A DNA stretch of 64,000 nucleotides, from the NCBI GenBank assembly GCA_030848705.1, contig CM061245.1, forward strand, positions 40,924,711 to 40,988,710, written 5' to 3'. Numbering within the stretch: the first letter of the stretch is position 1; each line of letters starts with the position of its first letter. This document shows positions 20,891-32,010 of the stretch, piece after piece. Source of the stretch: Heracleum sosnowskyi. Its lineage: Eukaryota; Streptophyta; Magnoliopsida; Apiales; Apiaceae. The notes below the pieces were generated by a model. That model searched no databases. It was not told the DNA's origin and saw only the letters and a list, made by a program, of their open reading frames with translations. A program made the position numbers and the translations under genes.

Positions 20891-23800
20891 TGTGACGCCC
20901 TCCAAACCCGGGGTACAGATTTGAGGAGTCATCCGACCAACGGAATACTATTTAACACATGCATAATATATATAAAGACACAATTACCCCTTGACCAAGA
21001 CCGCATCCAGATTATGGCAATGAACACAAGCTACTACAATCTTTTATTATTACAAACCAGTTTTATCAGAGTTATTACATCACAACTAAAGTTCAAATCT
21101 AGACATTAAATCTAGAAAAGCAAAACAACAACTACCCTGCCAATAACAGTGACTCGAGGGGCTCTCCTGACTGCTGGTGAACTATCGGTCACGCTATGCC
21201 AACTCATACTCTCGTTTCACTGGAATAGGGTTAGAAAACAACAAGCAAGAGTGAGCCAAAATTGCTCAGCAAACATCAACGAATCATTTCTATCACAGTT
21301 GTAAGGATATGAATTTAAGATATCAGAATCAACAATATTTAGCTAACACATGCTTTGTATCAATAATGATTGAAGTAAAGGATTAGAATTTGGCTTATAC
21401 ATTTTATTCAAATCAAAGGTTGTGCTGCTGGCCAGCCACGCATCAACCCCGGACTAGCTCATGTCATAGTCCTCTACTGGATCCCAGGCCAATCTGGGCC
21501 TTAAGTTATTCCGACCAATTACTGGTCCATTTTTAAAAACACATGCCAATTCTATAATAGGGTATAAACAATAACATGCTCAATAAGATAAACTGAATGT
21601 ATAGTAATTGCAAAAGAGCTTCAACTGTTCAGTATCAACGAAGATCGAGAAAGGATCATGGAGTAGTTTCAATGGTACAGTGTACTCATTCAATAAGGTA
21701 ATCAATATTGGTAATCGTTAATCAATAACCGTAATTGGTAGTCAAGATGGAAGTCAAATAATCAAAGGTTGTCAATGATAATCAAAGGATGATAAATAGC
21801 AACAATAGGTGGTAAACAATAATCAAGTAAATTGGAAATAAGGGTTTCCGATGCAGATCAAATCAAAGAATCAAGAATTTCTAAGGAAATAGAATCAGTT
21901 GTCCAAATGCGGTTAAAAGATGGATAATTTGAATTGTTCTGGGGATAACGGTATTCAAGTAATCAAGACAATAATAATTTTTATCACAAGTAAAGGCACA
22001 AATACTTGCCTGGTCTAAGCTGCTGTCGGATCGACTCTGCTCACTCTACTTTCCCCTTTCCCTTGCTCCGGGAACTCGATTCTATAATTAAACAACTCAT
22101 TACAATAAGTCTAACTATTCTCGTTCTACTCTCGACACTTATTCAATCAATAATCACATTTAAACAAGTAACCGGGTACGTATCGGACGTCCGGTATAAT
22201 TTACGATATTTAAAACTCAGATATTTGCCCTAGCACGGGCATATACAGACTATAAAACACAACACACAATTAATATTAAAACATCGTCTGAAACTCATTT
22301 GAATTTTTAATAAGTCATTACTAATTTTTAAATCAAAAATCGGATTTTTAAATCCAATATAAACATTTAAATGAAAATAAATCAATTAATAAAATTAATT
22401 GACACTCTTTAAATGCTCAAACTATTTTTAAATAAATAAATAAATAGGCTTGAAAATAATTAAACTGAATTTTTAATTAATTAAATCTAATTAATAATTA
22501 ATTTTTAAGAATTAATTGATTAAAAGAATTAACCAATTAATTAATAAATTAATTATTAATTAAAAATAATTAAAATAATTAAGTTTAATCAATTTTCGGA
22601 TTTAAAATAATAAATATAATTTATCAGAATTTTTCTGATATTAAAATATATTTTTAAAATAAAAATATGAATTTTTAAAGTTTTTAAACTATTTTCGAAT
22701 TAAATTTAAAAATAAAATTCAAAAACAGTTTTCTGAAAATGAATTAGGGTTTTGAAGATTGAAACCGGGTCGAAAAATCGGGTAAACGGGTCGGGAAGAA
22801 CGAATCCGGGTCACCAAGAACAACCCGCCGGAATCTGGGTTTTCCAGAATCCGGCCGGCATCCGGTGGCCGGACTTCGCCGTTTCCGATCAAAACAAAAC
22901 CAAACCATAGGGCTTTTGTTCGCTTTTGCAAGACAAACACAACCCACATACACACACATCTGTCCCATGCCGGAATCGTGCCCAGAATTCATTCAAAGAA
23001 CTCGCCGGCGACGACCTCGGCCGGAAACCCGATCTACTTAAATCCTACATGAAACTCAAAGATTAATATACCAAAATAAAGCTTATAACTCATACAATCA
23101 AAGCCCTTTATCAAAAACAATGTCAGATCAATATCAAGAACGTACGAATCGAAAGAAGAAATCGGGTCAAAACCCGAAAATCAAACCCGACTAAATTGAA
23201 CTTAAACATGAAATTAAAGCATGGATTCTTGCTAATTAGAACCCTAGGAACATGTTAGAAGCAACCAATTGAACGGAGAATCAACAGAATGAAAATCCCC
23301 AAATTAATTAAGAACCCTAATTTTAATTCGAAACTTGTAAAATCAATATAAAATCGAATACTTACCAGATGATGATGAGGTTGGAAGATTCTGAAACTAG
23401 ATTTTTGGGGCTTCGATTTGAGTATAAGAACTTCAAATTTGGACTTCAATAACCCTTAGAACGAATTGATTGAAGATCAAGAACACAAAATAATAATTTG
23501 GGAATTTCGAATATTTTTGAGTAATTTCTGAAGAATTGCTAGGGTTATGAAGTCTGATTGGTCTTTTTATATTTCTGGAAAAATAATACCCCAAATAACC
23601 TTTTTGGATCGATATTGATTCGTTAGATCGTTTAAAAACCCTAATTAGGTCAAAAACACGTTTTACTAAAAATAAGGGGTTAAAAAGGTTGATGATTATC
23701 CAAATTGATATATATCATTATATAACTAATGCTCAAGAATACTAGGGCTATAACAACTTCAATATTGATATAGAACGATAAATCCGTCCCCTTAAGCAAT

Positions 23801-24149
23801 TAGGGTTCGGAACGATTTTTCCTTTTTCGGATCAAAAATTGAAATTAATTTGCAGAATCAAATAGGTAGGGTTAAATAGAATCCCATAACCCTTTCGATA
23901 ACGATTCGAATACGAAAGACGAAGAATTAAAAATGAATGTACGAAATTTCAACGGGGCTCTTGAATTATCAAAACGGCTCAAATTTGAAGAAAATTCCAA
24001 ATGACGAAATTTTTGAAAGGGGCTTCCGACTCACCATTTAGCACATAATCACACACTAAATATCATATAATAATATTCCAATATTCCAACATAAATATTT
24101 TAGATTAAATATATCATTTAATCAAATAATAAAATTCACGGATATTACA
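20891..24149 (-). repeat. chromovirus 3' LTR
   Basis: On the minus strand it begins TGTAATATCC after the polypurine tract and ends GGAGGGCGTCACA. It is very similar to the other LTR, with a few substitutions (near 21430, 21893, 22023 and 22010) and one 27-bp indel near 22277. Small open frames inside (for example 22719-22992 and 23255-23449) are identical in both LTRs, show no protein signature and are not called. Confidence 0.9.
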
Positions 24150-24162
24150 TCCTTCCCCCCTT
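24150..24162 (-). other. chromovirus polypurine tract
   Basis: The minus strand reads AAGGGGGGAAGGA directly before the 3' LTR. Confidence 0.85.
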
Positions 24163-24188
24163 AATAGGATTCTGTCCTCAGAATCAGA

Positions 24189-27100
24189 TCAAGGAAACAA
24201 CTGGGGATACTTCTCTAACATCTCACTCTCTAACTCCCAGGTAGACTCTTCTACTTTAGGATTCCTCCACAAAACTCTCACTAACGCTACTGTCTTATTC
24301 CTTAGTACTTTCTCCTTACGATCCACTATCTGAATCGGTCGTTCTACATATGATAAATCTGCCTGGACCTCTATTGGTTCATACTCTATTACATGATTCG
24401 AATCTGGTCGATACTTCTTAAGCATAGATACATGAAATACATTATGAACGTGTTGCATATGCGGTGGCAATGCCAACTCGTAAGCTACCTCGCCTACCTT
24501 CTTCAAAATCTCAAACGGCCCAACATATCTCGGACTCAACTTCCCTTTCTTTCCAAATCTAACTAATCCTTTCCATGGGGAAACTTTTAGTAACACTTGC
24601 TCTCCTTCCTCGAATCCCACATCCTTTCTGGCTAGATCCGCATACCTTTTCTGTCGGTCTTGAGCTGTTATCAATCTTCTCTGAATCAATTGAATCACTT
24701 CTTTTGTTCGTTGTACTAGTTCTGGTCCTATCATTTTCCGTTCACCAACTTCTTCCCAATATACTGGAGATCGACACTTTCGTCCATACAAAGCTTCGTA
24801 AGGTGGCATTCCGATGCTCGCGTGAAAACTATTATTATATGAAAATTCCACCAAGGGTAGATGATCGTCCCAACTGCCTTCAAAATCAAGTGCACATGTC
24901 CTAAGCATATCTTCAATAGTCTGAATTGTCCTTTCGCTTTGACCGTCCGTCTGCGGATGATAAGCCGTACTCATTCTCAACTCGGTGCCCAAACACTCTT
25001 GAAAACTCCTCCAAAATCTTGAATTGAATCGAGGGTCTCTATCAGACACTATCGATACTGGAACTCCATGTCGTACTACGATTTCTTTTATGTAAACATG
25101 AACTAACTTATCCAGCGAGAATCTCTCGTTAATCGGAAGAAAATGCGCAGATTTCGTCAATCGATCCACGACAACCCAGATGGCATCATGGTTAGCTTTT
25201 GTTCTAGGCAATCCTACTACAAAGTCCATCGCAATGTGTTCCCACTTCCATTCGGGAATCTCCAATGGTTGAAGTAATCCACTTGGTCTCTGATGTTCCG
25301 CCTTAACTCTTTGACACGTAAAGCATTTACTTACCCATTCCGCAATCTCTCTCTTCATATCTGGCCACCAAAAGTTCGTCTTAAGATCTCGATACATCTT
25401 CGTACTCCCTGGATGAATTGAATACTTCGAGTTATGTGCTTCGTGCAGAATCTCACTTTTCAGTTCCGTTACGTTAGGTATCCATATCCGAGAAGCAAAT
25501 CTCAAGATCCCTTTGTCGTCCGGTTGGCTACATATTTCCTCACCTGTCATTTTACTTACATCGTCGTTCATAACTTGCTCTTGGCATTTTCGTATCTTCT
25601 CCAACAATTCAGGTTGAAACGTCATGGTATAAATCATTTCCGTCGCGTTCTTCGAATTAATTACTTCGATTTCTAACTTCTCAAATTCCTTGTATAACTC
25701 TTTGGTCATCATTAGTGTGTTTAATCTCTCTTTTCTGCTCAATGCATCTGCTACCACATTTGCCTTGCCGGGATGATAGTTAATAGAAACGTCGTAGTCC
25801 TTGATTAGTTCTAACCATCTTCGTTGCCTCATGTTCAGCTCTTTCTGAGTAAAGATATACTTCAAACTTTTGTGATCGGTGTAAATTTCACATCTTTCTC
25901 CATACAAGTAGTGTCTCCATATCTTCAAAGCAAACACAATAGCTGCTAACTCTAAATCGTGTGTAGGGTACTTCTGTTCGTGGGGTCTCAACTGTCTTGA
26001 CGCATAAGCAATCACCTTGTCATGTTGCATAAGTACGCATCCTAATCCTTTATACGACGCATCACTATAGATTACGAAATGACCTTGATCGTCTGGTAAC
26101 ATCAATACCGGTGCCGTAGTTAGTCTTTTCTTTAACTCTTGGAAGCCTTCTTCGCATTTTTCGTTCCATATGAATCGCTCGCTTTTCCTTGTCAGCTTGG
26201 TCATTGGAGTAGCTATCTTCGCAAAATCTTGCACAAATCTCCGGTAGTATCCGGCTAATCCCAAGAAACTTCTGACTTCAGTCGGTGTCCTTGGTCTCTC
26301 CCAATCTTTCACTGCCTCTATCTTTGCTGGGTCCACTTTGATGCCTTCGCTGCTCACCACGTGTCCTAAGAAATGAACTTCTTTCAACCAGAATTCACAC
26401 TTGGAAAACTTCGCGTATAGTCCTTCTTGTCTCAACGTTTCTAACACAATTCGCAACTGGTCTGCATGCTCTTCTTCTGTCCTCGAGTATATCAAGATGT
26501 CGTCGATGAATACCACTACAAACTTGTCCAAATATCTCTTGAAAATCCTGTTCATTAGATCCATAAAAGCTGCGGGTGCATTCGTTAGTCCAAACGCCAT
26601 TACTAAAAATTCATAGTGCCCATACCTTGTTCGAAAGGCTGTCTTCGGTATGTCGTCTGGTCTAATCTTCAATTGGTGATATCCTGACCGTAGGTCGATC
26701 TTTGAAAAATGTACCGCTCCCTTCAGCTGGTCAAACAGATCATCTATTCGAGGTAACGGATACTTGTTCTTAATGGTCAGCTTGTTCAACTCCCGATAGT
26801 CTATACACAATCTCATGCTTCCATCCTTTTTCTTGACAAACAGTACTGGTGCTCCCCACGGTGAAACGCTAGGTCTAACAATTCCTTTTTCTAGCAAATC
26901 TTGCAGTTGATCAGCCAATTCCTTCATCTCCACTGGTGCCATTCTGTAAGGGGCCTTAGATACTGGCTCCGCGCCTAGTACTAAGTCTATCGCAAATTCA
27001 ATCTCTCTATCTGGAGGTAAACCTGGTAATTCTTCCGGAAAAACATCTGGAAACTCATTTACGACTGGAATATCTTCTAACTTAGAAACTTCCTTATCTA

Positions 27101-28802
27101 TATCTATCACATAAGCTAGATACGCCTTACAACCTTGCCTTAATAACCTCTTAGCCTGAATCATTGTCAGGAACCTCTTTCTTTGTTTCTCTCCTCTAAA
27201 TATTATCTCTTTCTTTTCTAGGGTAATCAAAGTAACCCTCTTATTCTTACAATCAATACTTGCATCATGCTCAGTCAACCAATCCATCCCTAATATCACA
27301 TCAAATTCACCTAACTTAAAAGGTAACAAGTCAACATAAAAACGATTTCCCAAAATCTCTATCTCACAACGGGGATAATATGAACTGACCGCGATACGAT
27401 CCTGATTAGCTATCTCTATAGTCAACACTCCACTTAAAGGTTTTGTTACGCAATTCAATCTACGAGCAAACGTCTCAGAAATAAAAGACTTCGTCGCTCC
27501 CGAATCTATTAACACTTGTGCAGGAATAGAATTTACTAGAAGTGTACCTGCCACCACGTCGGAATCTCTCACTGCTTCTCCCATTGACATATTGTAGGTC
27601 CTAGCTAACGGCTGGACGTTAACAACTGGGGGTGCTTCAATTGCCCGAATCATATTGTTCACGGTTGCTGGTGCTCTGCAGTCCTTAATCACGTGACCTG
27701 GTTTCTTACACCGATGACACACGATGCCTATCTTGCAATCCCGGGAATAATGTCCCTTCTGATTGCATTTAAAGCATGTGACATTCAATCGATGGCATAT
27801 CCCTAGATGTCGCTCCCCGCATGTCTTGCATTCTGGTAGTGGGGGTCTAGAAAGTCCCTGCTGACTGCCGGTTAGTAGACGGTTATCTTGTCCTACGCTT
27901 CCGGTGTCTGGTTTCCTAAAACTTGTATTCCTTCCGTGCTGAAATCCCAGCTTCTTATTTGCTTGCCCTTGAAAACTTCCCTGCTGCTGTCCCTTATCGG
28001 GTATCCCTGCTTTCCTTTTCTTGTTCTCCCTCTCTTTCATGTAAGAATCACTCTCTGCCTCTGCAATCATTGCCTTTTGGACCACCGCTGCATAGGTGTC
28101 CAACTCCAATACAGCTAACTTACTACGAATCCAAGACCTCAGTCCCTGCTGGAACCTCTTGGCCTTCTTCTTTTCCGTATCCACATAGGTTGGAACAAAC
28201 CTTGACAACTCCGTAAACCTTGTTTCATATTGGGGCACTGTCATGCTTCCCTGCTTTAATTCCAAAAACTTCAATTCCATCTGATCTCTCATATAGTCCG
28301 GAAAATACCTTTCCAAAAACAACTCTGTAAATCTTGCCCACGTAATCAATCCCTCGGGCTCCATAGCCCTACTCGTTTCCCACCAATAACTAGCCTCATT
28401 CTTCAGAAAATAGCTTGCATACTCTGTCTTCTTGTCCTCTGTCACCTCTATCAAGGCAAAAGCCTTTTCCATCTCTTTCAACCATGCCTTAGCCTCTACA
28501 GGGTCTGCTGATCCTTTAAATTCTAGAGGTTTTGCTGCCTGGAAAGATTTGAACGTAACTGCCGGTGCTGCTTGCTGGTGCTGTTGTTGATGCTGCTGAT
28601 GCTGATGTTGCTGATGCTGTTGCTGCTGTTCTAAGAGCTGTTGCTGAAATGCACATTGCTGCTGTGCTAATGCGGCAGTCTATTGAGTAAGGGTATTTAA
28701 CAACTGGATTACCATCGGGTCCACACGGCCCGTGGGAGGTGTATTTTGTTGACCTTCTTGGTCAGAAGTATCAGTTGAACGGGTTTGTCGTCTAGGAGCC
28801 AT
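24189..28802 (-). CDS. chromovirus Gag-Pol polyprotein with one in-frame stop
   Basis: Start is the ATG at 28800-28802 (MAPRRQTRST). A TAG at 28680-28682 (codon 41) interrupts; from there 1430 further codons are open. In that downstream numbering: retrotransposon Gag (WARFTELFLERYFPDYM, about 50), CCHC zinc knuckles (CFKCNQKGHYSRDC and CHRCKKPGHVIKDC, about 235-270), aspartic protease (LIDSGATKSF, about 325), reverse transcriptase (VVFIDDILIYS, about 660), RNase H (YSDASYKGLG; YPTHDLELAA), and integrase with HHCC and DDE residues (MDFVVGLPR; VSDRDPRF; YHPQTDGQSERT). Then come a GPY/F-type region (SPRYVGPFEILKKVG) and a C-terminal chromodomain-like segment (VLWRNPKVEESTWELESEM). It makes cDNA and directs integration. 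One C-to-T change would explain the stop. Confidence 0.92.
28560..28680 (-). repeat. CAG/CAT codon repeat in chromovirus gag
   Basis: On the coding strand, runs of CAG, CAA and CAT encode a Q/H-rich stretch between residues about 45 and 82 of the Gag N-terminus. The interrupting TAG lies at its left edge and may be a CAG-to-TAG change. Confidence 0.85.
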
Positions 28803-29220
28803 ATCGCTGATGAATAAACAATAATTGGCTTAATCAAACAGTTCATATAAGAGAAGGAAGGATCACAATTGATATCTCGAAGGTTTACAGATCTTCTCAA
28901 CGGTGTATGGATACACTCGTTGCAATAAGTAGAATAACAGTTATGATGCTGGAAATGAATGACAGGGGAATAAATACAGTTCTATAAAAGAGGTTTATCA
29001 TATATATATAGATAGAGTCAGTACAAGCGTAGAACGCTTCAAAAGAAAATATATCATGGCTGAACCATAACTGCCGACCAGCAATACAACAACAAAAATG
29101 CAACAACAACCCGAGGCGTTCCTATAAGCCCGGTGCACTGCTGATTCTACAATATGCATCTATATACTAACTATCTAGAACCATACATCCATGTCACATC
29201 TTTCTGCTACCGATACCTGC

Positions 29221-29772
29221 TCACAGATCACCTGCTCCTGCCGGCCATAACGGGGGTCCTGAAACCTCTGCAATCTCACTCATCGCATAATCCAAAATCT
29301 GTCTCATCCCTGCTACTGTCTCTCCCTCTCGACTAGAAGCTAATCCATGCAATCGAGTCTCAACCAAAGTCCTCGTAACCCTAAACCTCATCTGAATGTC
29401 TCTCATCTGATCTCTAAGTCTGTCTCTCTCTCTGACAGCGGCTGCCTCGATCGAACGAATCCTACCCATCTCCATAACCTGTCCATAAAGGAAATCCTTC
29501 TCTCTTCTCACCCTCTGATACACATGGTGTGGAACTGATGGCTCACATAACTGATACAAAGGCCCACAAACTGATGCCTGAGATGCTGGTGCTGGGGCTA
29601 CTTGTCGGAGTGGAATAGGACAAGGTATCTGATCTCTCCTGACTACTGGGTCCTGATGCCTAGGCTGATATCGCACTGGCCGAGACGGTCCTGCTCTCTC
29701 AACGGGTGTAGGTATCTCTGCTATCGTATCCTCGGAAGGGTCTGAGTCTGAACTAGAACTAGGGGGCTGCAA
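29221..29772 (-). CDS. small ORF between primer-binding site and gag of the chromovirus
   Basis: A 183-residue frame in the same orientation as gag-pol starts at an ATG 130 bp inside the primer-binding site. It has a Ser/Asp/Pro-rich N-terminus (SSSSDSDPSEDT), a proline/arginine-rich middle, then an arginine-rich helix (RRIRSIEAAAVRERDRLRDQM has the heptad look of a coiled coil) and ends DYAMSEIAEVSG. No known domain is recognised, and typical Tekay elements are usually described with a single gag-pol ORF. It could be a leader ORF, an extra protein or chance. The 418 bp between it and gag (28803-29220) show no other gene. Confidence 0.45.
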   Translation of the reverse strand: MQPPSSSSDSDPSEDTIAEIPTPVERAGPSRPVRYQPRHQDPVVRRDQIPCPIPLRQVAPAPASQASVCGPLYQLCEPSVPHHVYQRVRREKDFLYGQVMEMGRIRSIEAAAVRERDRLRDQMRDIQMRFRVTRTLVETRLHGLASSREGETVAGMRQILDYAMSEIAEVSGPPLWPAGAGDL

Positions 29773-29900
29773 TTATAACCACATTTAATTACTACGCGTA
29801 ATATCCCTAGTTGACCTCCTAATATCCTTACGTGAATTCCTAACTCTCTATGTTATCCTGGACCCTAAGTCCTAACTTGTTTCAAATGCCATAACCTGTT

Positions 29901-29914
29901 GCTCTGATACCAAC
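29901..29914 (-). other. chromovirus primer-binding site (initiator Met tRNA type)
   Basis: The minus strand reads GTTGGTATCAGAGC directly after the 5' LTR end. TGGTATCAGAGC is the common plant sequence complementary to the 3' end of initiator methionine tRNA. It is a priming site, not a tRNA gene. Confidence 0.9.
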
Positions 29915-30926
29915 TGTGACGCCCTCCAAACCCGGGGTACAGATTTGAGGAGTCATCCGACCAACGGAATACTATTTAACACATGCATAATATATATAAA
30001 GACACAATTACCCCTTGACCAAGACCGCATCCAGATTATGGCAATGAACACAAGCTACTACAATCTTTTATTATTACAAACCAGTTTTATCAGAGTTATT
30101 ACATCACAACTAAAGTTCAAATCTAGACATTAAATCTAGAAAAGCAAAACAACAACTACCCTGCCAATAACAGTGACTCGAGGGGCTCTCCTGACTGCTG
30201 GTGAACTATCGGTCACGCTATGCCAACTCATACTCTCGTTTCACTGGAATAGGGTTAGAAAACAACAAGCAAGAGTGAGCCAAAATTGCTCAGCAAACAT
30301 CAACGAATCATTTCTATCACAGTTGTAAGGATATGAATTTAAGATATCAGAATCAACAATATTTAGCTAACACATGCTTTGTATCAATAATGATTGAAGT
30401 AAAGGATTAGAATTTGGCTTATACATTTTATTCAAATCAAAGGTTGTGCTACTGGCCAGCCACGCATCAACCCCGGACTAGCTCATGTCATAGTCCTCTA
30501 CTGGATCCCAGGCCAATCTGGGCCTTAAGTTATTCCGACCAATTACTGGTCCATTTTTAAAAACACATGCCAATTCTATAATAGGGTATAAACAATAACA
30601 TGCTCAATAAGATAAACTGAATGTATAGTAATTGCAAAAGAGCTTCAACTGTTCAGTATCAACGAAGATCGAGAAAGGATCATGGAGTAGTTTCAATGGT
30701 ACAGTGTACTCATTCAATAAGGTAATCAATATTGGTAATCGTTAATCAATAACCGTAATTGGTAGTCAAGATGGAAGTCAAATAATCAAAGGTTGTCAAT
30801 GATAATCAAAGGATGATAAATAGCAACAATAGGTGGTAAACAATAATCAAGTAAATTGGAAATAAGGGTTTCCGATGCAGATCAAATCAAAGAATCAAGA
30901 ATTTCTAAGGAAATGGAATCAGTTGT
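29915..30926 (-). repeat. chromovirus 5' LTR, part left of the copia insertion
   Basis: Matches 20891-21902 of the other LTR almost without change. The bases 30922-30926 (GTTGT) are the target site of the copia. The LTR resumes at 44054. Confidence 0.9.
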
Positions 30927-31946
30927 TGTTAGGAATATGTTGTTCTTGATGATAAGCATAAAACACTTAGTAGAATTTGTGTAAAGTCAATTTTGTAGCT
31001 GTCAACGAAATAGCATGCTTAGCAGTGTTTCGTTGACAGGAAGCTCATCAACGAAATGAGTGTTGTAGCAATTGCATTGTACAATACTTCACAGTATGAT
31101 AGGCATTCTATTATATGTTTTAGATAGGTTTTCTAAGTCATGTTGACTATGTACTAGATAGGCAAAATAGGTTGGTTAATTGTAAATATGTTATGCCTTG
31201 TAATTCTGCCTAAGTGAAGACATGTCAACGGTATGAAGATTACTCTGTCAACGGTATGGAGTCTACCCATCAACGAAACGAGGGAAACACCATCAACGGA
31301 ATGAAGAATGAAGCTATCAACGAAACACATCTCCTTGCTATCAACGAATCAATGTTGCTTTTTGAACAGTTGACAAAGTGATAGTGACAGTTTACTGAAC
31401 AGATCTAAAAGGAGATATGGAAGTGTACTTTGCATTGGAAACCATCAAAGTGGATACTGGAAATAAGGAAACATTCCAATTTCCAATAAGGCTCTTGGGA
31501 ATGATTATAATGAGCATGAAGACAAAAGCTAAGATCTCCAAGGACCATTGGACAAAAGGAATGAAAAGCAAGCTACTGATGGTTACTACTATTATTCTTT
31601 AGTTTAACCAAACGTAGAATTGTAAACTTGGGATATATAACCAAGTGTAGCAGTTACTTTAGAAGTGTGAGAGAAGAAAAACAAATAGATTGTATTAGCT
31701 ATCTTTGAGAGCATTTCTTCTCTACAACATTGTAACTGAGCAGCTGTGTACATTTGTATCACAGATTATTTCCGCAATAAAAACACTTCAGTTGGATCAT
31801 CAAACAATCCAACTGAATTATTTATATCTTGTGTTTTTATTTATTCAGTTCAGTTTAATTTCATAAAGTGTTTAGTTTCAAGAAAATATCAAGAATTGTA
31901 TTCAACCCCCCCTTCTACAATTCTGTTAGGTCATTTGGGAATAACA
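30927..31946 (+). repeat. 5' LTR of the young copia
   Basis: TGTTAGG...GAATAACA, 1020 bp. It contains nine copies of a TCAACGAAA / TCAACGGAA / TCAACGGTA motif in both orientations between about 31010 and 31350. A TATA-like ATATATAA follows at 31633-31640, then AATAAA near 31777. The 61-codon frame at 31417 is not treated as a gene. Confidence 0.95.
31633..31640 (+). promoter_or_regulatory. TATA box of the young copia LTR
   Basis: GGGATATATAACCAAG; the solo LTR of the same family has TTATATAA at the same place (about 52335). Transcription would start about 30 bp downstream. The motif cluster lies 290-620 bp upstream, so it is in the promoter-proximal U3. Confidence 0.6.
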
Positions 31947-31948
31947 AT

Positions 31949-31960
31949 TGGTATCAGAGC
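31949..31960 (+). other. young copia primer-binding site
   Basis: TGGTATCAGAGC two bases after the 5' LTR, complementary to initiator Met tRNA. Confidence 0.92.
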
Positions 31961-32010
31961 GAGCTTCTAACATACAAGAAGTTTAAAGATCAAGACCAAA
32001 AACAGAAACC

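Noticed and set aside
22719..22992. Open frames in the chromovirus LTR, duplicated at 44897-45170
   Set aside because: Identity between the two places comes from LTR duplication, not from coding selection; overlapping frames, no domain.
29901..29914. tRNA-like sequence (also 31949-31960)
   Set aside because: Only the short primer-binding complement of a tRNA end is present; no cloverleaf, so not a tRNA gene.
31417..31602. 61-codon frame in both young copia LTRs (also 43519-43704)
   Set aside because: Lies upstream of the TATA box within U3 and is short; the solo LTR version differs in length and sequence.
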